A stretch of 9,293 bases of DNA from Treponema sp. (GTDB taxonomy: Bacteria > Spirochaetota > Spirochaetia > Treponematales > Treponemataceae): the NCBI GenBank assembly GCA_021442965.1, contig JABUUX010000133.1, forward strand, positions 1-9,293. Reading direction: 5' to 3'. This document shows positions 1 to 6,065 of this stretch, one piece after another; the first letter of the stretch is position 1, and the number at the start of each line of letters is the position of its first letter. Made by a program: the position numbers and the translations under genes. Below the pieces are notes generated by a model. The model did not search any database and was not told the origin of the DNA. It was given only the letters and a program-made list of their open reading frames with translations.

Positions 1-65
1 TCGCAAAGAACAATTTTTTTACCGGCAGCTGCCGATTTTTTCAAAAGTTCATCAACAAAACTCAT
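1..65 (-). CDS. pta: Phosphate acetyltransferase, N-terminal fragment
   Basis: Only the first 21 codons are in the window; the rest lies beyond the left edge. The translation begins MSFVDELLKK and ends with KKIVLC followed by a partial GA codon. This matches the usual Pta start (MSFV-E-L-x(n)-K-R/K-I-V-L-P/C-E). Pta interconverts acetyl-CoA and acetyl phosphate in the cytoplasm and with acetate kinase gives ATP from fermentation. The ATG at 63-65 has a good ribosome binding site, GGAAG on the minus strand, five bases upstream. The gene is transcribed away from the signalling/azlCD operon. The call rests on a short but characteristic N-terminus; another acetyl/butyryl phosphotransferase of the same family cannot be excluded. 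Confidence 0.8.
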   Translation of the reverse strand, partial: MSFVDELLKKSAAAGKKIVLC

Positions 66-107
66 AATATCTTCCTTTACCTCAATTTTTTTATTTAAAC
101 TTATAAA

Positions 108-136
108 AGAATACTGCCAAAACAGGTATTTTTCAA
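108..136 (-). promoter_or_regulatory. Candidate sigma-70 promoter for pta
   Basis: On the minus strand TTGAAA (131-136, 5/6 to the -35 consensus) is followed by a 17-base spacer and TATTCT (108-113, 4/6 to the -10 consensus). It would give a leader of roughly 35 bases before the pta ATG. The -10 is weak and AT-rich sequence yields such matches by chance; a TATAAG nearby is an alternative -10 without a well-placed -35. Confidence 0.25.
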
Positions 137-157
137 CATTGAGGTTTATGATATAAT
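130..157 (+). promoter_or_regulatory. Candidate sigma-70 promoter giving a near-leaderless mRNA
   Basis: A perfect TATAAT at 152-157 lies 16 bases after TTTTCA (130-135, 4/6 to the -35 consensus). The -10 box ends only nine bases before the ATG at 167, so transcription would start within a few bases of the start codon. No Shine-Dalgarno sequence is present directly before that ATG. The -35 overlaps the candidate -35 of the divergent pta promoter (131-136). Confidence 0.5.
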
Positions 158-166
158 TTTTGCATT

Positions 167-1462
167 ATGAAAAATATTCTTACTGCTTCCACAAATCCAA
201 AAGTTGTTACAACTGTAATTACAGCATGTAAAAAATATGCTGCTTATTTTGCCGCTGAAGTTTTCGGCGTAACTGAAGCTGTAATCAGCTATATAAATTA
301 TGAAATTCCCGAAATAAAAATTCTTGACTACTCTTCACCGGATATTGACTGTAATAAAATCTTGGAAACTATAAAGAGTGACTCGTGGCTGCATTACGGC
401 GGAATAATTGCAGTATGTGAAAATGCATCAAAAGTAGAAGAACTGGAAGAATTAAAAGATAATAATTTTATTGCAATACTTACTGTTCAGAATTTTCGTG
501 AACATTTTGAACGCATTTTACGAATACTCTGGCAGAACCAGCAGTTTCTTTTTAATCGCGGTATGCAGGATATCATTGGAGGTCAGGAAACAGGAAGTTT
601 TGTCTGCGGGAACGATCCTATGGATATCCGTTTTTACACTAATTTTCTTGTAAGTTATCTTTATAACACAAACAGGATTTCGGGAGACGACCGTTACAAA
701 CTTCAGATGACTCTAATGGAATTTCTTACCAATTCTTTGGAACATGGAAACCTTGGTATTACCTACGAAGAAAAAACAAACTGGCTTATGGCTGGGAATG
801 ATATGATAAAACTTCTGGAAGAAAAGAATAAAGATCCAAAATACTTTGGAAGAAAAATCCATATTTCTTATTCCATAGGAAAGCTTAAATCAACTTTTGT
901 AATCACAGATGACGGTGAAGGGTTTGATTGGAGAAAATATCTTGTAAAGGAATCTACTACAGAACTTCACGGACGCGGAATCAGTCTTTCAAAAGAACTT
1001 GTTAAACGCATTTCATATAATGAAAAAGGCAATGAAGTTACCTTTGAAATTCCAAACATTGTGAACTCAGTAAATACTGTACCTGGAATTATTGAACCGT
1101 TTGCCGTAATTGAATACAAAGACAAGGATATTATTGTACGAGAAAACGAAGCTTCAAATGACTTGTTCTTTATTGTTCAAGGAAGATTTGCAGTTTATGC
1201 CGCTAAAAAACTTACAACAGTTCTGACGCCAAATGACATGTTCATTGGAGAAATGGCCTTTCTTTTAAATGACAGAAGAACTGCTACAATTTTAGCGGTG
1301 GGAGACTGCCGGCTTATAAAAATTCCAAAATCAGCATTTATGTCTCTTATCAGAAAGAATCCTCACTATGGTATTTTCCTTAGTAAAATGCTTGCACAGC
1401 GTTTGCAGCGTCAGACCAGGGCAAACATTGGACTTCAGAAAATGCTTGAACAGTCAAAATGA
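167..1462 (+). CDS. HATPase (RsbW-like) / cyclic-nucleotide-binding domain signalling protein
   Basis: A cytoplasmic 431-residue signalling protein with no predicted membrane segment. Residues 1 to about 140 form an alpha/beta domain that I cannot assign, possibly a degenerate receiver. Residues about 150-295 are a GHKL-type ATPase of the RsbW/anti-sigma kind: N-box around 184-195 (MEFLTNSLEHGN, N189), G1 box DDGEGF at 248-253, and G2 box HGRGI at 268-272. There is no histidine-kinase H-box. Residues about 305-425 are a cNMP-binding domain whose phosphate-binding cassette reads GEMAFLLNDRRTA at 361-373, with the expected Gly-Glu and Arg-Thr-Ala. This suggests a switch in which a cyclic nucleotide controls an anti-sigma-like kinase or partner binding; that role is inferred. 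The start is the only good ATG, but it lacks a ribosome binding site. The stop overlaps the azlC start by four bases (ATGA). Confidence 0.85.
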   Translation: MKNILTASTNPKVVTTVITACKKYAAYFAAEVFGVTEAVISYINYEIPEIKILDYSSPDIDCNKILETIKSDSWLHYGGIIAVCENASKVEELEELKDNNFIAILTVQNFREHFERILRILWQNQQFLFNRGMQDIIGGQETGSFVCGNDPMDIRFYTNFLVSYLYNTNRISGDDRYKLQMTLMEFLTNSLEHGNLGITYEEKTNWLMAGNDMIKLLEEKNKDPKYFGRKIHISYSIGKLKSTFVITDDGEGFDWRKYLVKESTTELHGRGISLSKELVKRISYNEKGNEVTFEIPNIVNSVNTVPGIIEPFAVIEYKDKDIIVRENEASNDLFFIVQGRFAVYAAKKLTTVLTPNDMFIGEMAFLLNDRRTATILAVGDCRLIKIPKSAFMSLIRKNPHYGIFLSKMLAQRLQRQTRANIGLQKMLEQSK

Positions 1463-2208
1463 AAAAAAATTATTTCCTAAAGGCTCTCAAAATCTCATTA
1501 CCGGTTTTATTCGGTTATCTTGCCATAGGTATAGCATTTGGCCTTATGCTGGTAAAAGCGGGATATCCATGGTGGCTTGCTCCAATTATGAGTCTGACAA
1601 TGTATGCAGGAGCCGGTCAGTACATAGCGGTGGGACTTTTTTCGGCAGGCATTCCGCTTTTTATGATCCTTATTACAGAAGCACTGGTTAATATAAGGCA
1701 TATTGTATACGGGCTTTCGCTTATTTCTAAGTTTAAAGAATGCAGAAAATGGAAATACTATATGATTTTTGGTCTGACTGATGAGACTTATTCTCTCCTG
1801 ACAACTACTGACGCTCCAGAAGATTCAGACAAAGGAAAATTTTATTTTACAATTGCAATTTTAGATCACAGTTACTGGATTTTAGGAAGTATTATTGGAG
1901 CTGTTGCCGGAGCACTTATTCCGTTTGATTTTGCTGGTGTTGATTTTGCTTTGACAGCTCTTTTTGTAGTCCTGTTAATTGACCAGATTGAAAAATCTCA
2001 TGACATTATTCCCCCAATTGCAGGCTTTGCAGGAACATTAGCTGCAATAATACTTTGGAGATTCGGATTATTGAAAGATTCAAACAACATACTCCTCATA
2101 GGGCTTACAGTTGGAATCGGATTAATTTCGGCAATAAAATTTCCACAGGAGCAAAAGAAAAGAAAAGAAATCAGTCAGGCAAAAAAACAGGAGATAAAAA
2201 CGGAATGA
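1459..2208 (+). CDS. azlC: AzlC-family branched-chain amino acid exporter, large subunit
   Basis: A 249-residue integral membrane protein of the AzlC/YgaZ family, which pairs with a small AzlD/YgaH subunit to export branched-chain amino acids (and methionine in YgaZH). Family features seen: the N-terminal SLPVLFGYLAIGIAFGLM segment, MSLTMYAGAGQY in the second membrane region, and LVNIRHIVYGLSL followed by the GLTDETYSL loop. Several further hydrophobic segments run to about residue 230, and the C-terminal tail is lysine-rich and cytoplasmic. Length is normal for the family. The ATG at 1459 overlaps the stop of the signalling gene as ATGA and lacks a clear ribosome binding site, so translation is probably coupled. 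The substrate is inferred from the family; no direct specificity determinant can be read. Confidence 0.92.
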   Translation: MKKNYFLKALKISLPVLFGYLAIGIAFGLMLVKAGYPWWLAPIMSLTMYAGAGQYIAVGLFSAGIPLFMILITEALVNIRHIVYGLSLISKFKECRKWKYYMIFGLTDETYSLLTTTDAPEDSDKGKFYFTIAILDHSYWILGSIIGAVAGALIPFDFAGVDFALTALFVVLLIDQIEKSHDIIPPIAGFAGTLAAIILWRFGLLKDSNNILLIGLTVGIGLISAIKFPQEQKKRKEISQAKKQEIKTE

Positions 2209-2585
2209 ATGATACAGTTGTAACAGCATCTGAAGAACTGATAAATGAAATTACGGTTTCCCCAATTTCATTAAAAGCTGCCATAATTGCAACATTTTGC
2301 ATTGCTCTGGTAATTCTATTTGAACGGGCATTCAGTTTTATTCTGTTCTCTAAAAAGGAGCCTCCGAGTTTTATTCGGTTTATAGAAAAATACATTCCGC
2401 CAATGGTTATGGCAGCTCTGGTAATCTACTGCCTAAAAGATTTTCAGTTTACTTCAGTACACGGTTCTGTTCCAACTTTAGCTGGAATAATTGTTACTAC
2501 AGCAGCATATAAATGGAAACACAATTCCCTGGTAGCCATTTTTGGAGGAACTGTTATTTATATGATTTTACTGCGACTAATTTAA
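2205..2585 (+). CDS. azlD: AzlD-family branched-chain amino acid exporter, small subunit
   Basis: A 126-residue membrane protein with about three or four hydrophobic segments: around residues 22-48, 64-78, 84-100 and 107-125. The family pattern ERAFSFILF, then KYIPPMVMAALVIYCL, then PTLAGIIVTTAAYKWKHNSLVAIFGGT matches AzlD/YgaH. It is the obligate partner of the AzlC subunit encoded just upstream. The open frame extends further back to an ATG at 2055, but that part lies inside azlC. The ATG at 2205 forms an ATGA overlap with the azlC stop and is preceded by AGGAG at 2189-2193, eleven bases away, so it is preferred. The stop lies only two bases from the stop of the convergent glycan gene, leaving no room for a dedicated terminator. 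Confidence 0.9.
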   Translation: MNDTVVTASEELINEITVSPISLKAAIIATFCIALVILFERAFSFILFSKKEPPSFIRFIEKYIPPMVMAALVIYCLKDFQFTSVHGSVPTLAGIIVTTAAYKWKHNSLVAIFGGTVIYMILLRLI

Positions 2586-2587
2586 AC

Positions 2588-5092
2588 TCACATTTTAACG
2601 CAGTAAATTTCAACAGTATCACCAAGGTGTTTTTTCTGTGACATTTTTAAAATCCGGTTCCACTCTTCACTTCCAGGGGAAACTCCCAATTCTTTTACCT
2701 TAGTAAACCGTTCCGGATGATGGCCTGTAGAAACTGTTTTTACAACCTTAAAACCAAATCTTTTTAATACGCTTTTTGCCAATGAAGGTTCCCATACAGA
2801 AAAATGATCTGAAGGGCTTATTTTGTAAAATAAATCCTTATCTGTTAAAGCAGAAACACCTTCACCACTTGGGGTTGAAAAAGCAAAAAGTCCGCCTTTT
2901 TTTACAAGTGATGAAACTTTGTCTAATACTGTTTTTAAATCCTGAAAGTGTTCAATAACATACCACATTGTAACAGCGTCAAATTTTTCTATTTCAAATT
3001 CTTTAACAGTGTCTATATCAGGAAATGCCGAAACACAAGCTTTAAATCCAAGTTCTTTTTTTACGCTCTCTACTGCATCCTGACAAATATCAGTTCCAAA
3101 AACTTTCCATCCGTTTTCTGAAGCGGCTTTTAAAAATGGTCCGTAAGCGCATCCAACGTCTAAAACTGCAGAAGATTTTACGGGCTGTAAAATTTTATTC
3201 ATTTCTAAAACTCGTTTTACACACGATTTTTTTATATTTTCAAAATCCTCTTTATATGTCTTACCATACTGTTTTTTATAACTTTCAAAAAAATATTCTT
3301 TTTCATATTTTTTTTCCGAAACACAGGAATAAGAAATATATATAAGACCGCAGGATGGGCAACGGCGATAAGTTCTTGTTTCATTACGGGAAATAATTTT
3401 CCCGCGTTTCTCATTTTCAAGTTTTCCGCATACCGGACATGAATATGACTTTCCTCCAGAAAGATAATTTATAAAGTCATTAAAACTCTTATACTCTTCA
3501 TTACAAGAGGATGGTCTGTTGTTTTTAAAAAATCCTTCGTTATATATCTTTTCACTTTTTACTAAGTTCGAAACAAAATTGTATGAAAGATTTTTTAAAT
3601 TACAATTTGCAAATCCATATTTTTCAGAAAGTTTTTTATGCAGCTTTGATGTTGGAAGAAGAATTACTCCGCATCCACTTGCAATACTTTCAAAAGCGGT
3701 AAGCCCGTAATGAGTAAATACAAGATCATATTTTTTAAGCTGATTTTTCAAATTTGGAATGGATGAAACAAAAGTTATATTTTTTTTATCGATTCCATTT
3801 TTACATACAGCAGTAATTTTTGCAGAAGGAAAGATTTCAGAACATAGTTCTGCACAGGGATTCGTAAGCCCTTTAGGATCTTCCCCTCCAAAACAAACAA
3901 GAATACTTTTAACCTCTGAAATATCTTTTATTTTATCTTTACCAGAATGTGGAGGTAATTCAAGATACCCGATATTTTTCATATTACTCTTGTATGATTT
4001 TTCATACGATGGAATTATTTCAAGAACATAGTCACATAGATTGCGAAATTTTGAACAGTCATCTACAGCTACTAAAGTTGATGCTGAATAATATTCAGCC
4101 TCTTCTTTTGTCATAGAAAATGTATCTACAATGTAAGTACAATTAAAAGATTTTTCTGGAGGAAACTGAATTATCTGAGTCTCTTCCAAGCCTTCTGACA
4201 TAGCAGAAGTTATTATTTCTGCTATGCGGTTTGTAAATGCAATGTCATTATTATCAGAAAGTCTAAGATTAGAAATTAAAACAAAGCTGCCGGTATTTTT
4301 AGCAAGATTCAGACATCTTACAAGATGACCGGTTCCACGTCCTTTTTTAAGAGAAGGTACCAGAATAACAGGTTTTTGAATTTGATTTTTTTCAGCTGTC
4401 TTAATTATAGTTTCCGCACATAAAGGTTCATCTCTTTCTTTTCTTTCTACAGAAGTAATCAATAAAAGAGCTTTCAGATAATCACCGTAAGTATCTATTG
4501 TTGTTCTTAAATGGGGAGCAAAAAACTTTTGCGGAGCTTTTTTAAAACTGCACTTGAAAATATCTTGATGTCTGTATAAGGCAGGTCCTGCATGTTCGTG
4601 GTCGTAGGGATCATCAGTAAGTAACGCTGCTTTTAAAAGACTCTTTCCGTCAAAGACTTCAACCCCACTACCATGCGGTAAACCTGTATATGTAAAATAA
4701 TCACATTGCTCTGGAGTTCCGCGTAAGGCATCAAATTCATCTGCACTTTGAACTGCTGCTTCATAAAATAAAAAAGGATTGTCGGCTGTGGCACGTATTA
4801 CAGTATCACAATCTGTTTTTCTTATTACCATGCAGAAGCGTTCAAGAACATCTTCCAAGGGACCTTTAAAACATTCAAAACCATTTTGAATACACACAGG
4901 TTCGAGTTTTTCAAATGAGGCCTCATCTGTTGCAACATAATAAAAATCAGCCGGCACTTTTTTCATAGCATTAAGGCACCATGAAATTACCGGTTTTCCA
5001 TCCAAAGGATATAAAGCTTTTCCGGGAAGCCTTGTAGAAGAAAGCCGGCACTGTACTATTACTGCACGCTTAATTTTTTTCTGAACACTCAT
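2588..5092 (-). CDS. Trimodular SpsF cytidylyltransferase / PseG-SpsG-like / zinc-ribbon SAM methyltransferase fusion
   Basis: An 834-residue cytoplasmic fusion of three activities for sugar-nucleotide metabolism. Residues 1 to about 240 are an SpsF/CMP-sugar synthetase domain: RLSSTRLPGK at 16-25, ADNP near 103-106, GLPHGSGVEVFDG near 137-149, and a TTIDTYGD segment near 197-204. Residues about 242-520 resemble PseG/SpsG, with GRGTGHLVRC at 251-260 carrying the conserved His, then a GT28-like half with FGGEDPKG and HYGLTAFESIASGCG. After a linker comes a zinc ribbon (Cys552, 555, 578, 581). A class I methyltransferase follows: LDVGCAYG at 644-651, acidic D668, and MWYVIEHF at 709-716. In pseudaminic acid pathways PseG removes UDP and PseF adds CMP, so a CMP-activated, methylated sugar is a reasonable inference. 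The ATG at 5092 follows GGGGTGGGG. It is third in the leftward operon, 19 bases after the glycosyltransferase stop. Confidence 0.88.
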   Translation of the reverse strand: MSVQKKIKRAVIVQCRLSSTRLPGKALYPLDGKPVISWCLNAMKKVPADFYYVATDEASFEKLEPVCIQNGFECFKGPLEDVLERFCMVIRKTDCDTVIRATADNPFLFYEAAVQSADEFDALRGTPEQCDYFTYTGLPHGSGVEVFDGKSLLKAALLTDDPYDHEHAGPALYRHQDIFKCSFKKAPQKFFAPHLRTTIDTYGDYLKALLLITSVERKERDEPLCAETIIKTAEKNQIQKPVILVPSLKKGRGTGHLVRCLNLAKNTGSFVLISNLRLSDNNDIAFTNRIAEIITSAMSEGLEETQIIQFPPEKSFNCTYIVDTFSMTKEEAEYYSASTLVAVDDCSKFRNLCDYVLEIIPSYEKSYKSNMKNIGYLELPPHSGKDKIKDISEVKSILVCFGGEDPKGLTNPCAELCSEIFPSAKITAVCKNGIDKKNITFVSSIPNLKNQLKKYDLVFTHYGLTAFESIASGCGVILLPTSKLHKKLSEKYGFANCNLKNLSYNFVSNLVKSEKIYNEGFFKNNRPSSCNEEYKSFNDFINYLSGGKSYSCPVCGKLENEKRGKIISRNETRTYRRCPSCGLIYISYSCVSEKKYEKEYFFESYKKQYGKTYKEDFENIKKSCVKRVLEMNKILQPVKSSAVLDVGCAYGPFLKAASENGWKVFGTDICQDAVESVKKELGFKACVSAFPDIDTVKEFEIEKFDAVTMWYVIEHFQDLKTVLDKVSSLVKKGGLFAFSTPSGEGVSALTDKDLFYKISPSDHFSVWEPSLAKSVLKRFGFKVVKTVSTGHHPERFTKVKELGVSPGSEEWNRILKMSQKKHLGDTVEIYCVKM
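4199..4226. repeat. Perfect 10-bp inverted repeat inside the SpsG-like coding region
   Basis: The arms CATAGCAGAA (4199-4208) and TTCTGCTATG (4217-4226) are perfectly complementary around an eight-base AT-rich loop. They lie within codons for RIAEIITSAM of the fusion protein. The minus-strand mRNA could form a stable hairpin here, but no U-run follows, so it is not an intrinsic terminator. It may be chance. Confidence 0.5.
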
Positions 5093-5093
5093 A

Positions 5094-5102
5094 CCCCACC
5101 CC
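5094..5102 (-). promoter_or_regulatory. G-rich ribosome binding site deciding the fusion-protein start
   Basis: On the minus strand GGGGTGGGG precedes the ATG at 5092; the upstream GGGG is six bases from the ATG. This supports the ATG over the in-frame TTG at 5128, which lies inside the preceding gene. The sequence is only a partial anti-Shine-Dalgarno match. Confidence 0.5.
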
Positions 5103-5111
5103 AAACTTTTT

Positions 5112-6065
5112 CTATTCCCACTTTTCAATAAGTTCTGAAAGTTCCATTTTAAATTTAAACTTATTTACAAACACCCAGTCCATTGCATCAAAAAACTGAC
5201 GTCTTGCTTCAAGTATTCCACAACCGGAATGATTAAAAAATTTCCAAAAATGCATTTTTCTTATGTATGCATGATCATCTTTAAATTTTGGAAGTTCATT
5301 TTTAAGATAAAATCTTAAAGAATCAAGACATGGAGTTTTATCTTCAACAGGAGCTTCTTCTACTGAATATGAAATTTGAAGTGCAGTTGTGATTTTAATT
5401 TTTTCACCCCAAAGCCATGCTCTGATTCCAAAGTCTAAGAGCTGCCAATATGGACTTGTTATTGTATAGTCAAAACCACCAAGTTCTATAAATTTTTCCC
5501 GATGATATAGTCCTACATAATCAAAAGGATACACTGTACTAATCTGATCCTGAACAAAAGTAGAAGACTCCAGAACAAACCTGGATTTTTCTACAAAAGG
5601 TCTTTTTTGAATAGGAAGTGAATTCTTTTTAATGTCTACAAGCCTTGGTGCAGTGCAAAGGATTTCTTCTGATGTCAGATTTTCTGCAAGATTTGGAAGA
5701 ATAATACCTGATGGAATATAAAGATCATCTTTTAAAACCAAAGCATAAGTACTGCGAATTTCTGCCATGGCAACATTTATATTTTCTCCGTCAGAAACGG
5801 TCTCATGTGGAATAATAAATTTTATACTTGGATAATGACGTGAAATTTCTTCGATATTATAATTTCCACGGTCAGGCTCAATGGAAATTATTGAATCAAA
5901 ATTACATTTTATAAGTTCATCAAAAATTTTTGTTTTAAACTGACTTCCTGTTGTATTTAGAAGAATTACAGAAATATCAAGTTTTGATTCTGAAGTATTT
6001 TCACTTCCACCAAGAATTGTTCTTGTTACCTGATGTTCATTAAAAGTTAAAGGTATAGTATTCAT
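5112..6065 (-). CDS. GT2-like (GT-A fold) glycosyltransferase
   Basis: A 317-residue protein without signal peptide or obvious membrane segment. After about 30 variable residues it reads LDISVILLN (first beta strand of the GT-A fold) and SIISIEP. Then comes HETVSDGENINVAMAEI and ALVLKDDLYIP, where KDD at 112-114 sits at the DxD-like metal/nucleotide position. Later, GGFDYTITSPYW followed by LLDFGIRAWLWGEKI (about 196-223) corresponds to the GT2 'GGFDE...D-x-G-x-R...G' acceptor/catalytic region, though the canonical ED is replaced by LD. It probably transfers the sugar activated by the downstream fusion protein; donor and acceptor are unknown. The ATG at 6065 is chosen because GGGA lies six bases upstream; a GTG at 6086 is the longer alternative. 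It overlaps the end of the upstream gene by 26 bases. Confidence 0.75.
   Translation of the reverse strand: MNTIPLTFNEHQVTRTILGGSENTSESKLDISVILLNTTGSQFKTKIFDELIKCNFDSIISIEPDRGNYNIEEISRHYPSIKFIIPHETVSDGENINVAMAEIRSTYALVLKDDLYIPSGIILPNLAENLTSEEILCTAPRLVDIKKNSLPIQKRPFVEKSRFVLESSTFVQDQISTVYPFDYVGLYHREKFIELGGFDYTITSPYWQLLDFGIRAWLWGEKIKITTALQISYSVEEAPVEDKTPCLDSLRFYLKNELPKFKDDHAYIRKMHFWKFFNHSGCGILEARRQFFDAMDWVFVNKFKFKMELSELIEKWE

Noticed and set aside
23..34. 12-base perfect palindrome CGGCAGCTGCCG near a T-run
   Set aside because: It has no loop, encodes Ser-Ala-Ala-Ala-Gly of Pta, and is explained by alanine codons.
148..156. Two-codon upstream ORF (ATG ATA TAA) preceded by GAGG at 141-144
   Set aside because: The spacing is too short for efficient initiation, and it would lie upstream of the predicted transcription start.
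2055..2204. N-terminal extension of azlD to the ATG at 2055
   Set aside because: It overlaps azlC coding in another frame and gives a hydrophilic, basic leader unlike any AzlD; the ATG at 2205 has AGGAG and an ATGA junction.
2620..2635. CACCAAGGTG followed by six T, resembling a short intrinsic terminator for the azlD operon
   Set aside because: The stem is only four pairs with a two-base loop (three pairs with a realistic loop), too weak, and it lies inside the coding region of the convergent gene.
5093..5128. Longer fusion protein starting at TTG 5128 (12 extra residues)
   Set aside because: A rare start codon within the preceding gene; the ATG at 5092 has a G-rich ribosome binding site and fits the usual SpsF N-terminus.
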